Shown here: piece after piece, positions 40,745-50,270 of the stretch | Position numbering within the stretch: position 1 is the stretch's first letter | How the letters are laid out: every line of letters starts with the position of its first letter | DNA from: Thalassobius sp002708925 | Lineage (GTDB): Bacteria; Pseudomonadota; Alphaproteobacteria; Rhodobacterales; Rhodobacteraceae | Direction of reading: 5' to 3' | Assembly (NCBI RefSeq): GCF_049803795.1 | Contig: NZ_JBNAGJ010000001.1 | Span: 1-64,000 of the forward strand | DNA length: 64,000 bases | Program-made: the position numbers and the translations under genes | Notes under the pieces: generated by a model | What the model was told of the DNA's origin: nothing | The model's database searches: none | What the model saw: the letters and a program-made list of their open reading frames with translations, nothing else

Positions 40745-42055
40745 ATGGCTGACCTGTTTGATTCTGGCACTCCGGCCGCTGCGCCGGCCTCTACCCATCG
40801 TCCTTTGGCGGATCGGCTGCGTCCGCAATCGCTGGATCAGGTGATCGGACAGGAACAGGTGCTGGGGGCCGAGGCACCCTTGGGGGTGATGCTGGCTGCG
40901 GGCTCTTTGTCGTCGCTTATTCTGTGGGGCCCGCCGGGGGTGGGGAAAACCACGATTGCGCGGCTGCTGGCGGATGAAACCGACCTGCATTTCGTTCAGA
41001 TCAGCGCGATTTTCACCGGGGTGCCGGACCTGAAGAAAGTGTTCGAGGCCGCCCGGATTCGCGCCGCGAACGGGCAGGGGACGCTCTTGTTCGTGGATGA
41101 AATCCACCGCTTTAACAAGGCGCAGCAGGACAGTTTCCTGCCCCATATGGAGGACGGCACGATCCTGCTGGTGGGGGCGACGACGGAAAACCCCTCGTTC
41201 GAACTGAACGCCGCTGTGCTCAGCCGGGCGCAGGTGCTGGTGCTGGAGAGGCTGTCGCTGACCGATCTGGAGCGGATGGCGCAGAGGGCGGAAAAAGAGC
41301 TGGACCGCGCGCTGCCTCTGACCGGCCCGGCGCGCGAGGCGCTGCTGGAAATGGCCGATGGCGATGGGCGCGCGCTGCTGAACCTGATCGAGCAGGTCAG
41401 CGCCTGGACGGTAGACGGCAAACTGGACACCGAGGGCCTGTCGGCACGTCTGATGCGGCGCGCGGCCAAATATGACAAGGGCGGGGACGAGCATTACAAC
41501 CTGATCTCAGCCCTGCATAAATCGGTGCGCGGGTCCGATCCGGATGCGGCGCTGTATTGGCTGGCGCGGATGCTGACCGGGGGCGAGGATCCGCGCTATC
41601 TGGCGCGCCGGATCACGCGCATGGCAGTCGAGGATATTGGCCTGGCCGACCCGCAGGCGCAATCGGTCTGCCTGCACGCCTGGGAAATCTATGAGCGGCT
41701 GGGCAGCCCCGAAGGCGAGCTGGCGCTGGCGCAGGCCGTCACATATCTGGCGCTGGCCCCCAAATCCAACGCGGGCTATGCGGGCTATAAGGCGGCGATG
41801 CGGCTGGCCAAGAAAACCGGCTCGGCCATGCCGCCCAAACATATCCTGAACGCGCCGACATCCATGATGAAGGATCAGGGTTATGGCGATGGCTATGCCT
41901 ATGATCACGATGCCGAGGATGGTTTTTCGGGGCAGAATTATTTCCCCGATGGGGTGGATCGGCCCGCGCTTTATCAGCCGGTCGAACGCGGGTTCGAACG
42001 CGAATTGCAAAAACGTGTCGCCTATTTCAGCAAGCTGCGCGCCAAGCGCGGTTAG
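40745..42055 (+). CDS. rarA: Replication-associated recombination ATPase RarA (MgsA)
   Basis: The 436-aa AAA+ ATPase is related to clamp loaders and RuvB and acts at stalled replication forks. Walker A is GPPGVGKTT at residues 62-70 and Walker B is FVDEIHRFNK around 117-125; sensor 1 lies in GATTENPSFELN. The C-terminal part has the RarA tetramerisation region (SAMPPKHILNAPT). It starts 3 nt after the protease gene. Confidence 0.95.
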   Translation: MADLFDSGTPAAAPASTHRPLADRLRPQSLDQVIGQEQVLGAEAPLGVMLAAGSLSSLILWGPPGVGKTTIARLLADETDLHFVQISAIFTGVPDLKKVFEAARIRAANGQGTLLFVDEIHRFNKAQQDSFLPHMEDGTILLVGATTENPSFELNAAVLSRAQVLVLERLSLTDLERMAQRAEKELDRALPLTGPAREALLEMADGDGRALLNLIEQVSAWTVDGKLDTEGLSARLMRRAAKYDKGGDEHYNLISALHKSVRGSDPDAALYWLARMLTGGEDPRYLARRITRMAVEDIGLADPQAQSVCLHAWEIYERLGSPEGELALAQAVTYLALAPKSNAGYAGYKAAMRLAKKTGSAMPPKHILNAPTSMMKDQGYGDGYAYDHDAEDGFSGQNYFPDGVDRPALYQPVERGFERELQKRVAYFSKLRAKRG

Positions 42056-42109
42056 CGCAAAAGGGCAGCGTGGCTTGACATTTTGCGGGCGGACGCTCAC
42101 ACGAGCGCC

Positions 42110-42487
42110 ATGATGACAACGCTTCTGCAAGTGGCCCTGGGCGGCGCAATCGGTGCCTCGGGGCGATACCTGACTGGCCTGGCCGCGATACGGCTGATGG
42201 GGCCCGGTTTCCCGTGGGGGACGCTGGCGGTGAACATCCTGGGCAGTTTTGCCATGGGGGTGATCGTCGTGGTGCTGGGCCATTTCAGCGCGAACCGTTT
42301 CGCGCCTTTGCTGATGACGGGCGTTTTGGGCGGTTTCACCACGTTCTCGGCTTTTTCGCTGGATGCGATCACGCTGTGGGAACGCGGGCAGCACGGGATT
42401 GCGGCGGCCTATGTGGCGGTCTCGGTGCTGTGCTCGCTGGGCGCGTTGGGATTGGGGCTGCTGCTGGCACGAGGGATGATGCAATGA
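42110..42487 (+). CDS. crcB: Fluoride efflux channel CrcB/Fluc
   Basis: The 125-aa (or 124-aa from 42113) four-helix membrane protein exports fluoride as a dual-topology dimer. The family motifs GGAIGASGRY, GTLAVNILGSF and GGFTTFSAFSLDA are present. Two adjacent ATG codons make the exact start uncertain, and no strong ribosome binding site is visible. I do not see a fluoride riboswitch in the 54-nt gap. Overlaps the next gene by 4 nt. Confidence 0.9.
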   Translation: MMTTLLQVALGGAIGASGRYLTGLAAIRLMGPGFPWGTLAVNILGSFAMGVIVVVLGHFSANRFAPLLMTGVLGGFTTFSAFSLDAITLWERGQHGIAAAYVAVSVLCSLGALGLGLLLARGMMQ

Positions 42488-43527
42488 GCCGAGTACAGAT
42501 GATCACAGTCGCCGAAGGCGAGGGCGACCAGCGCCTGGACCGCTGGCTAAAGCGCCAGTTCCCGCATCTGGGCCAGGGGCAGATCGAGAAAATGTGCCGC
42601 AAGGGCGAGCTGCGCGTCGATGGCAGCCGTTGCAAGGCCAGCACCCGGCTGGAAGTGGGCCAAGAGCTGCGGATTCCGCCTCTGCCCGCGCCGGGCGCGC
42701 AAAGGCCGATGCAGAAGACACGTGTCTCGCAGGCGGATGCACGGATGATGCAGGATGCGGTTCTGTATAGGGACGATCATATCATCGTGATGAACAAGCC
42801 CGCGGGCCTGCCCGTTCAGGGCGGCAGCAAACAGGCGCGCCATGTGGATGGGCTGTCCGAGGCGCTGTGCTTTGACTATGACGAAAAACCCCGGCTGGTG
42901 CACCGTCTGGATAAGGATACCAGCGGCGTTCTGATGCTGGCCCGCACGCGCGAGGCGGCCTCGCGGCTGACTGCGGCTTTCCGGCACCGGGAAACGCGGA
43001 AAATCTACTGGGCCTTGGTGGCGGGTGTGCCGCACCCTTATCTGGGCGAGATTAAATACGGGCTGGTCAAGGCCGCGGGCCACGGGCGCGGCGGCGAGGG
43101 AGAGAAGATGCACGCCGTCCATCCGCGCGATGTGGCCGACACGCCCGGCGCAAAACGTGCGCATACGCTTTATGCCACGCTCTATCGAGTGGCCGGGCGC
43201 GCGGCCTGGGTGGCAATGGAGCCCGTCACCGGACGCACCCACCAGCTGCGCGCGCATATGGCCGAGATCGGGCATCCGATCATCGGCGATGGCAAATACG
43301 GGGGCTCGGGGCAGGAAAACCTGGGCGATGGCTGGGGCGCGCAATTGGGCGGGATCATCAGCAAGAAACTGCACCTGCACGCGCGTACCTTGACCATTGA
43401 ACATCCGGGGACGCGGCAGGTGATGACGTTCACCGCGCCTCTGCCGCCGCATATGGCGGACAGCTGGGACACCTTCGGCTGGACCGAGGATCTGGCCGCC
43501 GATGACCCGTTCGAGAGCCTGCAATGA
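42484..43527 (+). CDS. rluC: RluC-type 23S rRNA pseudouridine synthase
   Basis: The 347-aa product has an N-terminal S4 RNA-binding domain (residues 16-70, DRWLKRQFPHLGQGQIEKM) and a catalytic RsuA/RluA domain with the HRLDKDTSGVL motif, catalytic Asp143. Other conserved parts are NKPAGLPVQGG and TGRTHQLRAHM. Family members modify 23S rRNA; RluC-like versus RluD-like site specificity is inferred. Overlaps crcB and the HAD gene by ATGA on both sides. Confidence 0.88.
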   Translation: MSRVQMITVAEGEGDQRLDRWLKRQFPHLGQGQIEKMCRKGELRVDGSRCKASTRLEVGQELRIPPLPAPGAQRPMQKTRVSQADARMMQDAVLYRDDHIIVMNKPAGLPVQGGSKQARHVDGLSEALCFDYDEKPRLVHRLDKDTSGVLMLARTREAASRLTAAFRHRETRKIYWALVAGVPHPYLGEIKYGLVKAAGHGRGGEGEKMHAVHPRDVADTPGAKRAHTLYATLYRVAGRAAWVAMEPVTGRTHQLRAHMAEIGHPIIGDGKYGGSGQENLGDGWGAQLGGIISKKLHLHARTLTIEHPGTRQVMTFTAPLPPHMADSWDTFGWTEDLAADDPFESLQ

Positions 43528-44198
43528 GCGCGCCCCTGCGTCTGATCATATTCGATGTGGACGGCACGCTGGTGGACAGCCAGGCCGATATTGTCGCCTC
43601 GATGGGGGCGGCCTTTGCGATGGTGGATCAGGAACCGCCGGCGCGCGCCGACATCCTGGCCATTGTCGGGCTGTCGCTGGATGTGGCGATTGCGCAGCTG
43701 CGGCCGGGGCTGAGCCAGGCCAGCTATGATGCGATGGTGCAGGGGTATAAGGAGACCTATCACCAGCGCCGCACGGCCTTGGGCACGAAACAGAGCAGCC
43801 CCCTGTATCCGGGGATTGCGCAGATGCTGGCGCAGGTCGGTGCGGTGCCGGAATTCCTGCTGGGGGTGGCGACGGGTAAATCCCGGCGCGGCCTGGATGC
43901 TTTGCTGGCCGGGCACGGGCTGGAGCAGACCTTTCTGACGCAGCAGGTGGCGGATCATCATCCCTCGAAGCCGCATCCGGCGATGCTGCTGGCGGCGATG
44001 GAGGAAATGGGCGTGGGGCCGGACAGCACGGTGATGATCGGCGACACGGAATTTGACATGACGATGGCCCGCGCGGCTGGGGTGCGGGCGATCGGGGTCA
44101 GCTGGGGGTATCACGCGCCCGACAGGCTGGACGGCGCGGACCGGCTGGTGCATGAGGTGCCCGACCTGGCCAAGGCCATCACCGAGCTATGGGGATAA
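43524..44198 (+). CDS. HAD-superfamily phosphatase (phosphoglycolate phosphatase-like)
   Basis: The 224-aa product has HAD motif I FDVDGTLVDS with nucleophile Asp11 and Asp13, motif II around VATGKS, and motif III/IV at GDTEFDM. The helical cap suggests a Gph-type subfamily I phosphatase. Its substrate is unknown. It starts inside the end of the pseudouridine synthase gene. Confidence 0.85.
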   Translation: MSAPLRLIIFDVDGTLVDSQADIVASMGAAFAMVDQEPPARADILAIVGLSLDVAIAQLRPGLSQASYDAMVQGYKETYHQRRTALGTKQSSPLYPGIAQMLAQVGAVPEFLLGVATGKSRRGLDALLAGHGLEQTFLTQQVADHHPSKPHPAMLLAAMEEMGVGPDSTVMIGDTEFDMTMARAAGVRAIGVSWGYHAPDRLDGADRLVHEVPDLAKAITELWG

Positions 44199-44202
44199 AG
44201 AC

Positions 44203-44928
44203 ATGAGCGCATGGAAAGCAAAACGGTTCTGGAAAGAAAGCACCGCCGAACCCTATGAGGGCGGCTTTGCCGTGTTGCTGGACGGGCGTTTGGTGAAGAC
44301 CCCGGCGAAAACGTCTTTGGTGGTGCCGACCCTGGAAATGGCGCAGGCGATTGCTGCCGAATGGGACGCTCAAGAGGGCGAGGTGGACCCGAACACGATG
44401 CCGGTGACGCGCTCGGCCAATGCGGCGCTGGACAAGGTCGCGACGCAGCACGCCGAGGTCGCCAGCCTGATCGCCGATTATGGCGGGACGGATTTGCTGT
44501 GCTATCGCGCCGATGCCCCCGAGCCGCTGATCCAGCGTCAGGCCGCGCTGTGGGATCCGGTGCTGGACTGGGCGGCTGATTCTCTGAAGGCGCGTCTGAC
44601 GGTGGCGTCCGGCGTGATGCATGTGGCGCAGGAACCGCAGGTTCTGAAGGCGCTGCACAGGCGCGTCGCGGAGATGTCCCCGTTCCAGCTGGCGGCCTTT
44701 CACGATCTTGTGGGGCTGAGCGGCTCGTTGATCCTGGGGTTCGCAGCCGTCGCGGACCTGCACCCAATCGAGGAAATCTGGGCCCTGTCCCGCGTCGATG
44801 AGACCTGGCAGGAAGAGCAATGGGGCAAGGACGAAGAGGCCGCCGAACACGCGGAAATCAAGCGTCAGGCCTTCTTTCATGCCAAGCGATTCTTTGACCT
44901 TTGCCAGGCCGCGCAGCCGGGTGATTAA
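44203..44928 (+). CDS. ATP12-family F1-ATPase assembly chaperone
   Basis: The 241-aa product matches the ATP12 family, found in mitochondria and alphaproteobacteria, where it binds the F1 alpha subunit before assembly. Conserved parts are KRFWKESTAEPYEGGFAVLL, LDGRLVKTPAK and IADYGGTDLLCYRA. The ATG at 44203 is 4 nt after the HAD gene; an earlier in-frame start overlaps that gene and is not conserved. Bacterial ATP12 function is inferred from the mitochondrial protein. Confidence 0.9.
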   Translation: MSAWKAKRFWKESTAEPYEGGFAVLLDGRLVKTPAKTSLVVPTLEMAQAIAAEWDAQEGEVDPNTMPVTRSANAALDKVATQHAEVASLIADYGGTDLLCYRADAPEPLIQRQAALWDPVLDWAADSLKARLTVASGVMHVAQEPQVLKALHRRVAEMSPFQLAAFHDLVGLSGSLILGFAAVADLHPIEEIWALSRVDETWQEEQWGKDEEAAEHAEIKRQAFFHAKRFFDLCQAAQPGD

Positions 44929-45130
44929 TTTGATCACTTATTTTGGCTTGCCTTAGCGTCAGCTGACGGAATGGGCTGCCGATTTCTTGATCAGTCCCTT
45001 GACCTTTTCCCGCGAATGCGCCCAAACTTCGATCACTGAATGGGAAAATCCCTTTCCAGTTTCGACCCCGATCTGACAGGATCGGTTTAACCGTCGAGCA
45101 AAATCGGCGGATAATCAGGAAGAGGTAAAC

Positions 45131-46147
45131 ATGAAAAAATCCGTATTTCTTGGCGCGCTGACCATTGCTGGTCTGGCCGCTGGTGCCGCTGCCGCTGGCA
45201 CGCTGGAGGACGTTAAAGCCCGCGGTAAGCTGCGCTGTGGCGTGACCACCGGCCTGGTTGGCTTTGCTGCGCCCGACGCGAATGGCCACTGGGACGGCTT
45301 TGACGTCGGTGTGTGCCGCGCTGTTGCCGCCGCGGTTCTGGGGGACGGTGAAGCCGTCGAATTCGTGCCGACCACTGGTAAAACCCGTTTTACCGCGCTG
45401 GCCTCGGGCGAGATCGACATGCTGGCCCGGAACACCACCTGGACCTTCTCGCGCGATGTGGACCTGAAGTTCGAATTCGTCGGCGTGAACTACTATGACG
45501 GTCAGGGCTTCATGGTGCCCAAAGAGCTGGGCGTTTCGTCCGCCAAAGAACTGGATGGTGCCACCGTTTGCATCCAGACCGGCACCACCACCGAGCTGAA
45601 CCTGGCGGATTTCTTCCGCTCGAACAACATCAGCTACGAGCCGGTTCCGATCGAAACCAACGCCGAAGCTCAGCAGCAGTACCTGGCCGGTGCCTGTGAC
45701 GTTTACACCACCGATGCCTCGGGTCTGGCGGCCACGCGCGCCACCTTCGAAGATCCGTCGGCGCATGTGGTTCTGCCCGAAATCATCTCGAAAGAGCCGC
45801 TGGGCCCGCTGGTCCGTCATGGCGATCACGAGTGGGGCGACGTTGTGCGCTGGTCTCTGAACGCGCTGATCGCGGCAGAAGAAATGGGCATCACTTCGGC
45901 GAATATCGACGAGCTGGCCAAAGGCACCAACAATCCCGAAGTGAACCGCATCCTGGGTACCGAAGGCACCCTGGGCGAAATGCTGGGTCTGGACGCGGGC
46001 TGGGCCATGGCGGCCATCAAGGTCGGCGGCAACTACGGTGAGCTGTTCGAAAAGAACATCGGCTCCAGCACCCCGATCGGCCTGTCGCGCGGCCTGAACG
46101 CGCAATGGACCGAAGGTGGCCTGCTGTACGCACCGCCGTTCCGCTAA
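45131..46147 (+). CDS. aapJ: General L-amino acid ABC transporter, periplasmic binding protein AapJ
   Basis: The 338-aa product has a signal peptide (residues 1-22, MKKSVFLGALTIAGLAAGAA) and a family 3 solute-binding fold (RGKLRCGVTTGLVGF, then GFDVGVCRAVAAAVLGD). Two partner permeases and an ATPase follow, the AapJQMP order known from Rhizobium. GGAAGAGG lies just before the ATG. The upstream 202-bp gap has a perfect 12-bp palindrome (CGTCAGCTGACG, 44957-44968) of unknown significance. Confidence 0.93.
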   Translation: MKKSVFLGALTIAGLAAGAAAAGTLEDVKARGKLRCGVTTGLVGFAAPDANGHWDGFDVGVCRAVAAAVLGDGEAVEFVPTTGKTRFTALASGEIDMLARNTTWTFSRDVDLKFEFVGVNYYDGQGFMVPKELGVSSAKELDGATVCIQTGTTTELNLADFFRSNNISYEPVPIETNAEAQQQYLAGACDVYTTDASGLAATRATFEDPSAHVVLPEIISKEPLGPLVRHGDHEWGDVVRWSLNALIAAEEMGITSANIDELAKGTNNPEVNRILGTEGTLGEMLGLDAGWAMAAIKVGGNYGELFEKNIGSSTPIGLSRGLNAQWTEGGLLYAPPFR

Positions 46148-46163
46148 GACGGCACCAAAGATC

Positions 46164-46191
46164 GAAGGGCGCGGGGTAACTCGCGCCCTTC
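46164..46191 (+). other. Hairpin between aapJ and aapQ
   Basis: A perfect 10-bp stem (46164-46173 with 46182-46191) has no true T run after it. Such stem-loops after binding-protein genes often stabilise the upstream message and partly attenuate transcription, giving excess binding protein; that is inferred. Confidence 0.6.
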
Positions 46192-46276
46192 CTCCTCTAT
46201 ATGATACGTGAATAATTCGGCCATCGGTCTGCGAACCGGCACAAAAAAACAAGGCCGAAAGACGGGGAAAAACCCA

Positions 46277-47524
46277 ATGACAACACTGACCGACCCTCCT
46301 AAGGAGTCGTTTCGGCTATCTATGCTGATTTACGACACCCGGTATCGGTCCATGACCATTCAGGTTGTGGCGATGATCGGGTTCATGTCGCTGTTCGCTT
46401 GGCTGATCAGCAACACTGCGGCGAATCTTCAGGATCTGGGCAAAGAGCCCAGCTTCCGTTTCCTGAGCGAGCCCGCAGGCTATGATATCAACCAGCGTCT
46501 GATCGACTATAATTCGCAAAGCACCCATCTGCGTGCGGCCTTTGTGGGGCTGCTGAACACCATTCTGGTGGCCGTCATGGGCTGTATCACCGCCACCGTC
46601 TTGGGCGTGGTCATCGGCGTTTTGCGCCTGTCCAGAAACTGGCTGATTGCCCGCATCATGACCGTCTATGTCGAGATGTTCCGCAATGTTCCCGTCCTGC
46701 TGTGGATCGTGTTCAGCATGGCCATCCTGATCGAGACCCTGCCCGCGCCGCGGGCATTCCGCGGGGTGGATACCGGCGCTGTCGTCGCGACGAACCGGGG
46801 CTTTTACGTCCCCGAGCCGCTGTTTTCGAACAGTCTGGGCAATATCCACCTGTTTGGCGACTCCAGCCTGCGGTTTGACATCTCGATTGACTTGATCGCG
46901 GTTCTGATCGCGCTGGCCATCGGGTTTACCGTGCGCCATTTCATCAACAAACGCGCCAATGCCATCCAAGAGGCCACGGGCGCCCGCCCGACCACCTGGT
47001 ACCTGAGCCTGGCAGCCATTCTGGTGCCGCTGATCGCGGTTCTGGTCTTTCTGGGGTTCTATCTGGGCTATCCCGAGCTGAAGGGCTTTAACTTCAAGGG
47101 CGGCATTTATATGCGGAACTCGCTGATCGCCCTGTGGCTGGCCCTGTCGCTTTATACCGCTGCTTTTATTGCGGAAAACGTCCGGGCGGGGATTCTGGCG
47201 ATCTCAAAAGGGCAAACCGAGGCGGCAAGTGCCCTGGGCCTGCGCCCCAACCGGGTCATGAGCCTGGTGATTTTGCCGCAGGCGTTGCGGGTGATCATCC
47301 CGCCGCTGATCTCGCAATATCTGAACCTGACCAAGAACTCTTCGCTGGCGATTGCCGTCGGTTACATGGACCTGACCGGCACCTTGATGGGCATCACCCT
47401 GAACCAGACCGGCCGCGAGCTGGAAACCGTTCTGATCGGGATGCTGATCTATCTGGCGATCAGCCTGGCCATTTCGGTGGTGATGAACTGGTACAATAAC
47501 AGCGTCAAACTGGTGGAGCGGTGA
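46277..47524 (+). CDS. aapQ: General L-amino acid ABC transporter permease AapQ
   Basis: The 415-aa HisMQ-type permease has a first membrane helix at about residues 28-50, a long periplasmic insertion typical of AapQ, and a C-terminal EAA-type loop (QTEAASALGLRPNRVMSLV). The ATG at 46277 gives a sensible N-terminus; the upstream in-frame start at 46208 overlaps the spacer. aapM starts 1 nt after its stop. Confidence 0.93.
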   Translation: MTTLTDPPKESFRLSMLIYDTRYRSMTIQVVAMIGFMSLFAWLISNTAANLQDLGKEPSFRFLSEPAGYDINQRLIDYNSQSTHLRAAFVGLLNTILVAVMGCITATVLGVVIGVLRLSRNWLIARIMTVYVEMFRNVPVLLWIVFSMAILIETLPAPRAFRGVDTGAVVATNRGFYVPEPLFSNSLGNIHLFGDSSLRFDISIDLIAVLIALAIGFTVRHFINKRANAIQEATGARPTTWYLSLAAILVPLIAVLVFLGFYLGYPELKGFNFKGGIYMRNSLIALWLALSLYTAAFIAENVRAGILAISKGQTEAASALGLRPNRVMSLVILPQALRVIIPPLISQYLNLTKNSSLAIAVGYMDLTGTLMGITLNQTGRELETVLIGMLIYLAISLAISVVMNWYNNSVKLVER

Positions 47525-47525
47525 T

Positions 47526-48827
47526 ATGAGCGATATTTCTTTTGTTCGCACGGAAATGCTGCCTCAGCAGGAACCGCCGGCCAGCTCGGTCGGGGTGATC
47601 GGCTGGATGCGCGAGAACCTGTTCTCGGGCTGGGTGAACTCGGTTATCACGGTGATCTGCGGTGTTTTCGTTGTCTATGTGCTGGGCTTCCTGCTGGGCT
47701 GGGCCTGGTCCCCGACCTGGAACGCCGCCTCGCTGTCCGAGTGCCGCGAGATCCTGGCAGGCCTGGGCCATGAAGGCCACGGAGCCTGCTGGGGCGTGAT
47801 CCGAGATCGCTGGGTGCAGTTGCTTTTCGGTTTCTACCCGGCCGATGAATACTGGCGGCCGATCCTGGCCTTTATCCTGCTGGCCGTCGCCCTGGCGCCG
47901 GTGCTGTTTTCGGATAAGGTGCCGGCCAAGCTGGGCTATTTCACCGCCGTGTATCCGTTCCTGATGCCCTGGCTGCTGTGGGGCGGCACCATCTGGGGCC
48001 CGCTGGCGGCGGCTGCGGGGTTTGTCATCGGCTATGTTGTCTTCAAACTGGTCGATAAGACCATGGGCAGCCTGGCTGGTATCATTGCGGGCGTTGCTGC
48101 GGCGCTGATCTGGTGGCTGTTTCTGGCCTCGCCGATTTCTGGCGCATTGGGGGCGGTCATCGGCATCGGGCTTGAACCCGTCGAAAGCCGCTTTTTTGGC
48201 GGGATGATGCTGTCGATCACCATCGGCGTGGTTGCCATCGCGGTGTCCCTGCCGATCGGGATCGTGCTGGCGCTGGGGCGTCAGTCGGACCTGCTGATCG
48301 TCAAATCGCTCTGCGTCGGCTTTATCGAGTTCATCCGCGGCGTCCCGCTGATCACGTTGCTGTTCGTGGCCTCGACGCTGCTGAACATCTTCATGCCGCC
48401 GGGCACGAATTTCGACATCATCATGCGGGTGATCATCATGGCAACCCTGTTCTCGGCCGCCTATATGGCCGAGGTGATCCGGGGCGGCCTGGCAGCCCTG
48501 CCCAAAGGCCAGTACGAGGGCGCAGACAGCCTGGGCCTGAACTACTGGCAGGCACAACGTCTGATCATCATGCCGCAAGCGCTGAAAATCTCGATCCCCG
48601 GCATCGTGTCCACATTCATCGGCCTGTTCAAAGACACCACGCTGGTGTCCGTGATCGGCCTGCTGGACCCGCTGGGCCTGTCGAACGCCATCCGCGCGGA
48701 TGCGGCCTGGAACGGAGTCGTCTGGGAACTGTATGGCTTCATCGCCCTGCTGTTCTTCGTCTTCTGTTTCTCCATGTCCCGCTACTCGATGTACCTGGAG
48801 CGCAAGCTCCGGACTGACCACCATTAA
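47526..48827 (+). CDS. aapM: General L-amino acid ABC transporter permease AapM
   Basis: The 433-aa permease is the partner of AapQ, with the EAA loop GQYEGADSLGLNYWQAQRL near the C-terminus and a large non-conserved periplasmic loop in its first half. The spacing (1 nt from aapQ, 11 nt to aapP) shows one operon. Confidence 0.93.
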   Translation: MSDISFVRTEMLPQQEPPASSVGVIGWMRENLFSGWVNSVITVICGVFVVYVLGFLLGWAWSPTWNAASLSECREILAGLGHEGHGACWGVIRDRWVQLLFGFYPADEYWRPILAFILLAVALAPVLFSDKVPAKLGYFTAVYPFLMPWLLWGGTIWGPLAAAAGFVIGYVVFKLVDKTMGSLAGIIAGVAAALIWWLFLASPISGALGAVIGIGLEPVESRFFGGMMLSITIGVVAIAVSLPIGIVLALGRQSDLLIVKSLCVGFIEFIRGVPLITLLFVASTLLNIFMPPGTNFDIIMRVIIMATLFSAAYMAEVIRGGLAALPKGQYEGADSLGLNYWQAQRLIIMPQALKISIPGIVSTFIGLFKDTTLVSVIGLLDPLGLSNAIRADAAWNGVVWELYGFIALLFFVFCFSMSRYSMYLERKLRTDHH

Positions 48828-48838
48828 GGAGATCGCAC

Positions 48839-49630
48839 ATGTCTGAACTAGCCATTGAACGCGATATCGACCGCTCGAAAATGACCGTCTCGGATGAGGT
48901 GGCCATCGAAATCACCAACATGAACAAGTGGTACGGATCGTTCCACGTTCTGCGCGATGTCAATCTGACCGTGAACCGCGGCGAACGCATCGTCATCGCC
49001 GGGCCTTCGGGCTCGGGCAAATCGACGCTGATCCGCTGCATCAACCGCCTGGAAGAGCACCAGGCCGGGCGCATCATCGTGGACGGCACGGAGCTGACCT
49101 CGGATCTGAAAAACATCGACAAGATCCGCTCCGAGGTGGGGATGTGTTTCCAGCACTTCAACCTCTTTCCGCACCTGACCATCCTGGAAAACTGCACCCT
49201 GGCCCCGATCTGGGTCCGCAAAGTGCCCCGCAAAGAGGCCGAGGAAACGGCCATGCACTTCCTCGAAAAGGTGAAAATCCCCGATCAGGCCAATAAATAC
49301 CCCGGCCAATTGTCGGGCGGTCAGCAACAGCGCGTGGCCATCGCCCGTTCGCTGTGCATGAAACCGCGGATCATGCTCTTTGACGAACCCACCTCGGCGC
49401 TGGACCCCGAGATGATCAAAGAAGTCCTCGACACCATGATCGAGCTGGCCGAGGAAGGCATGACCATGCTCTGCGTCACCCACGAAATGGGCTTTGCCCG
49501 TCAGGTCGCCAACCGCGTGATCTTCATGGATCAGGGGCAAATCGTGGAACAGAACGAACCCGAAGAGTTCTTTAATAATCCCAAATCGGAACGGACCAAA
49601 TTGTTTCTGTCGCAGATCCTTGGGCACTGA
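48839..49630 (+). CDS. aapP: General L-amino acid ABC transporter ATPase AapP
   Basis: The 263-aa ABC ATPase has Walker A GPSGSGKST, the Q-loop region MCFQHFNLFPHL, signature LSGGQQQRVAIARSL, Walker B IMLFDEPTSALDPE, and the switch histidine in CVTHEMGFAR. AAGGAGA lies before the ATG. It powers the AapJQM system. Confidence 0.97.
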   Translation: MSELAIERDIDRSKMTVSDEVAIEITNMNKWYGSFHVLRDVNLTVNRGERIVIAGPSGSGKSTLIRCINRLEEHQAGRIIVDGTELTSDLKNIDKIRSEVGMCFQHFNLFPHLTILENCTLAPIWVRKVPRKEAEETAMHFLEKVKIPDQANKYPGQLSGGQQQRVAIARSLCMKPRIMLFDEPTSALDPEMIKEVLDTMIELAEEGMTMLCVTHEMGFARQVANRVIFMDQGQIVEQNEPEEFFNNPKSERTKLFLSQILGH

Positions 49631-49647
49631 TCCACACAGAAAACTGC

Positions 49648-49678
49648 AAAGGCGCGTCCCATTCCGGGCGCGCCTTTT
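49648..49678 (+). terminator. Rho-independent terminator after aapP
   Basis: AAAGGCGCG (49648-49656) pairs with CGCGCCTTT (49669-49677), extended inward by three more pairs, then T. Ends the aap operon; the next genes are on the minus strand. Confidence 0.85.
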
Positions 49679-49769
49679 GCGTTTCTTTCTGATAAAAATA
49701 CTCCCGCCGGAGGCCCGGAATTTTTGAAAAATTCCGGTCAAAATTCTGGATCAGAATTTTGCACCCGGC

Positions 49770-50270
49770 TCAGCCGTTCAGCTGATCATGGGGGATGGCG
49801 AAATCCAGCGCCGTTCCGGTGCCAAATCCCACCTCTGCCCAATCCTGCCCCGAAAATTCCGCAACCAGTGTCGCACAGGTCGGATAATGGAAAAACTGGG
49901 GGTGGCCGGGCGGCTGGCGCAGCAAGCGGTCGGCAAATTCCGCGATGCCGGGATTGTGGCCCAGCATCAGCACGGTTGGGGCACTGCCCGCACCTTGCAG
50001 TACGTCCATCATCCTTGCCGCTCCGGCGTGATACAGCGCGGGTAAGAACTGCACGGTACAGTCCAGCCCCAACCGCGCAAAGGTTTCTTGCGTCCGCGTG
50101 GCGTCCGAGACCAGGGCTAGATCGGGGACATGGCCCTGCCTGCGCAGCCACTCCCCCATGGCGGGGGCCGAGGCGCGGCCTCGGGCATTCAGGGGGCGCT
50201 GATGGTCGGTCTGGGTGGGGTCATCCCAGGCGGATTTGGCGTGGCGCATCAGGATCAGGCGCAGGTTCAT
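49770..50270 (-). CDS. SixA-like histidine phosphatase
   Basis: The 166-aa protein belongs to the histidine phosphatase (phosphoglycerate mutase-like) superfamily. Catalytic His10 lies in LILMRHAKSAW and a second conserved His in MLGHNPG. The size fits SixA-type phosphohistidine phosphatases, but the substrate is unknown. The start at 50270 gives the conserved RHAKS near the N-terminus; a longer frame to 50369 is not conserved. Its start overlaps the end of the Fe-S protein gene by 4 nt. Confidence 0.88.
   Translation of the reverse strand: MNLRLILMRHAKSAWDDPTQTDHQRPLNARGRASAPAMGEWLRRQGHVPDLALVSDATRTQETFARLGLDCTVQFLPALYHAGAARMMDVLQGAGSAPTVLMLGHNPGIAEFADRLLRQPPGHPQFFHYPTCATLVAEFSGQDWAEVGFGTGTALDFAIPHDQLNG

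Noticed and set aside
42056..42109. Possible promoter (TTGACA at 42075) or fluoride riboswitch before crcB.
   Set aside because: No fitting -10 at 16-18 bp and the 54-nt gap is too short and lacks the riboswitch core; crcB is probably read from upstream.
44957..44968. A perfect 12-bp palindrome upstream of aapJ.
   Set aside because: Several such palindromes are expected by chance in 64 kb, and no promoter alignment or second copy supports an operator.
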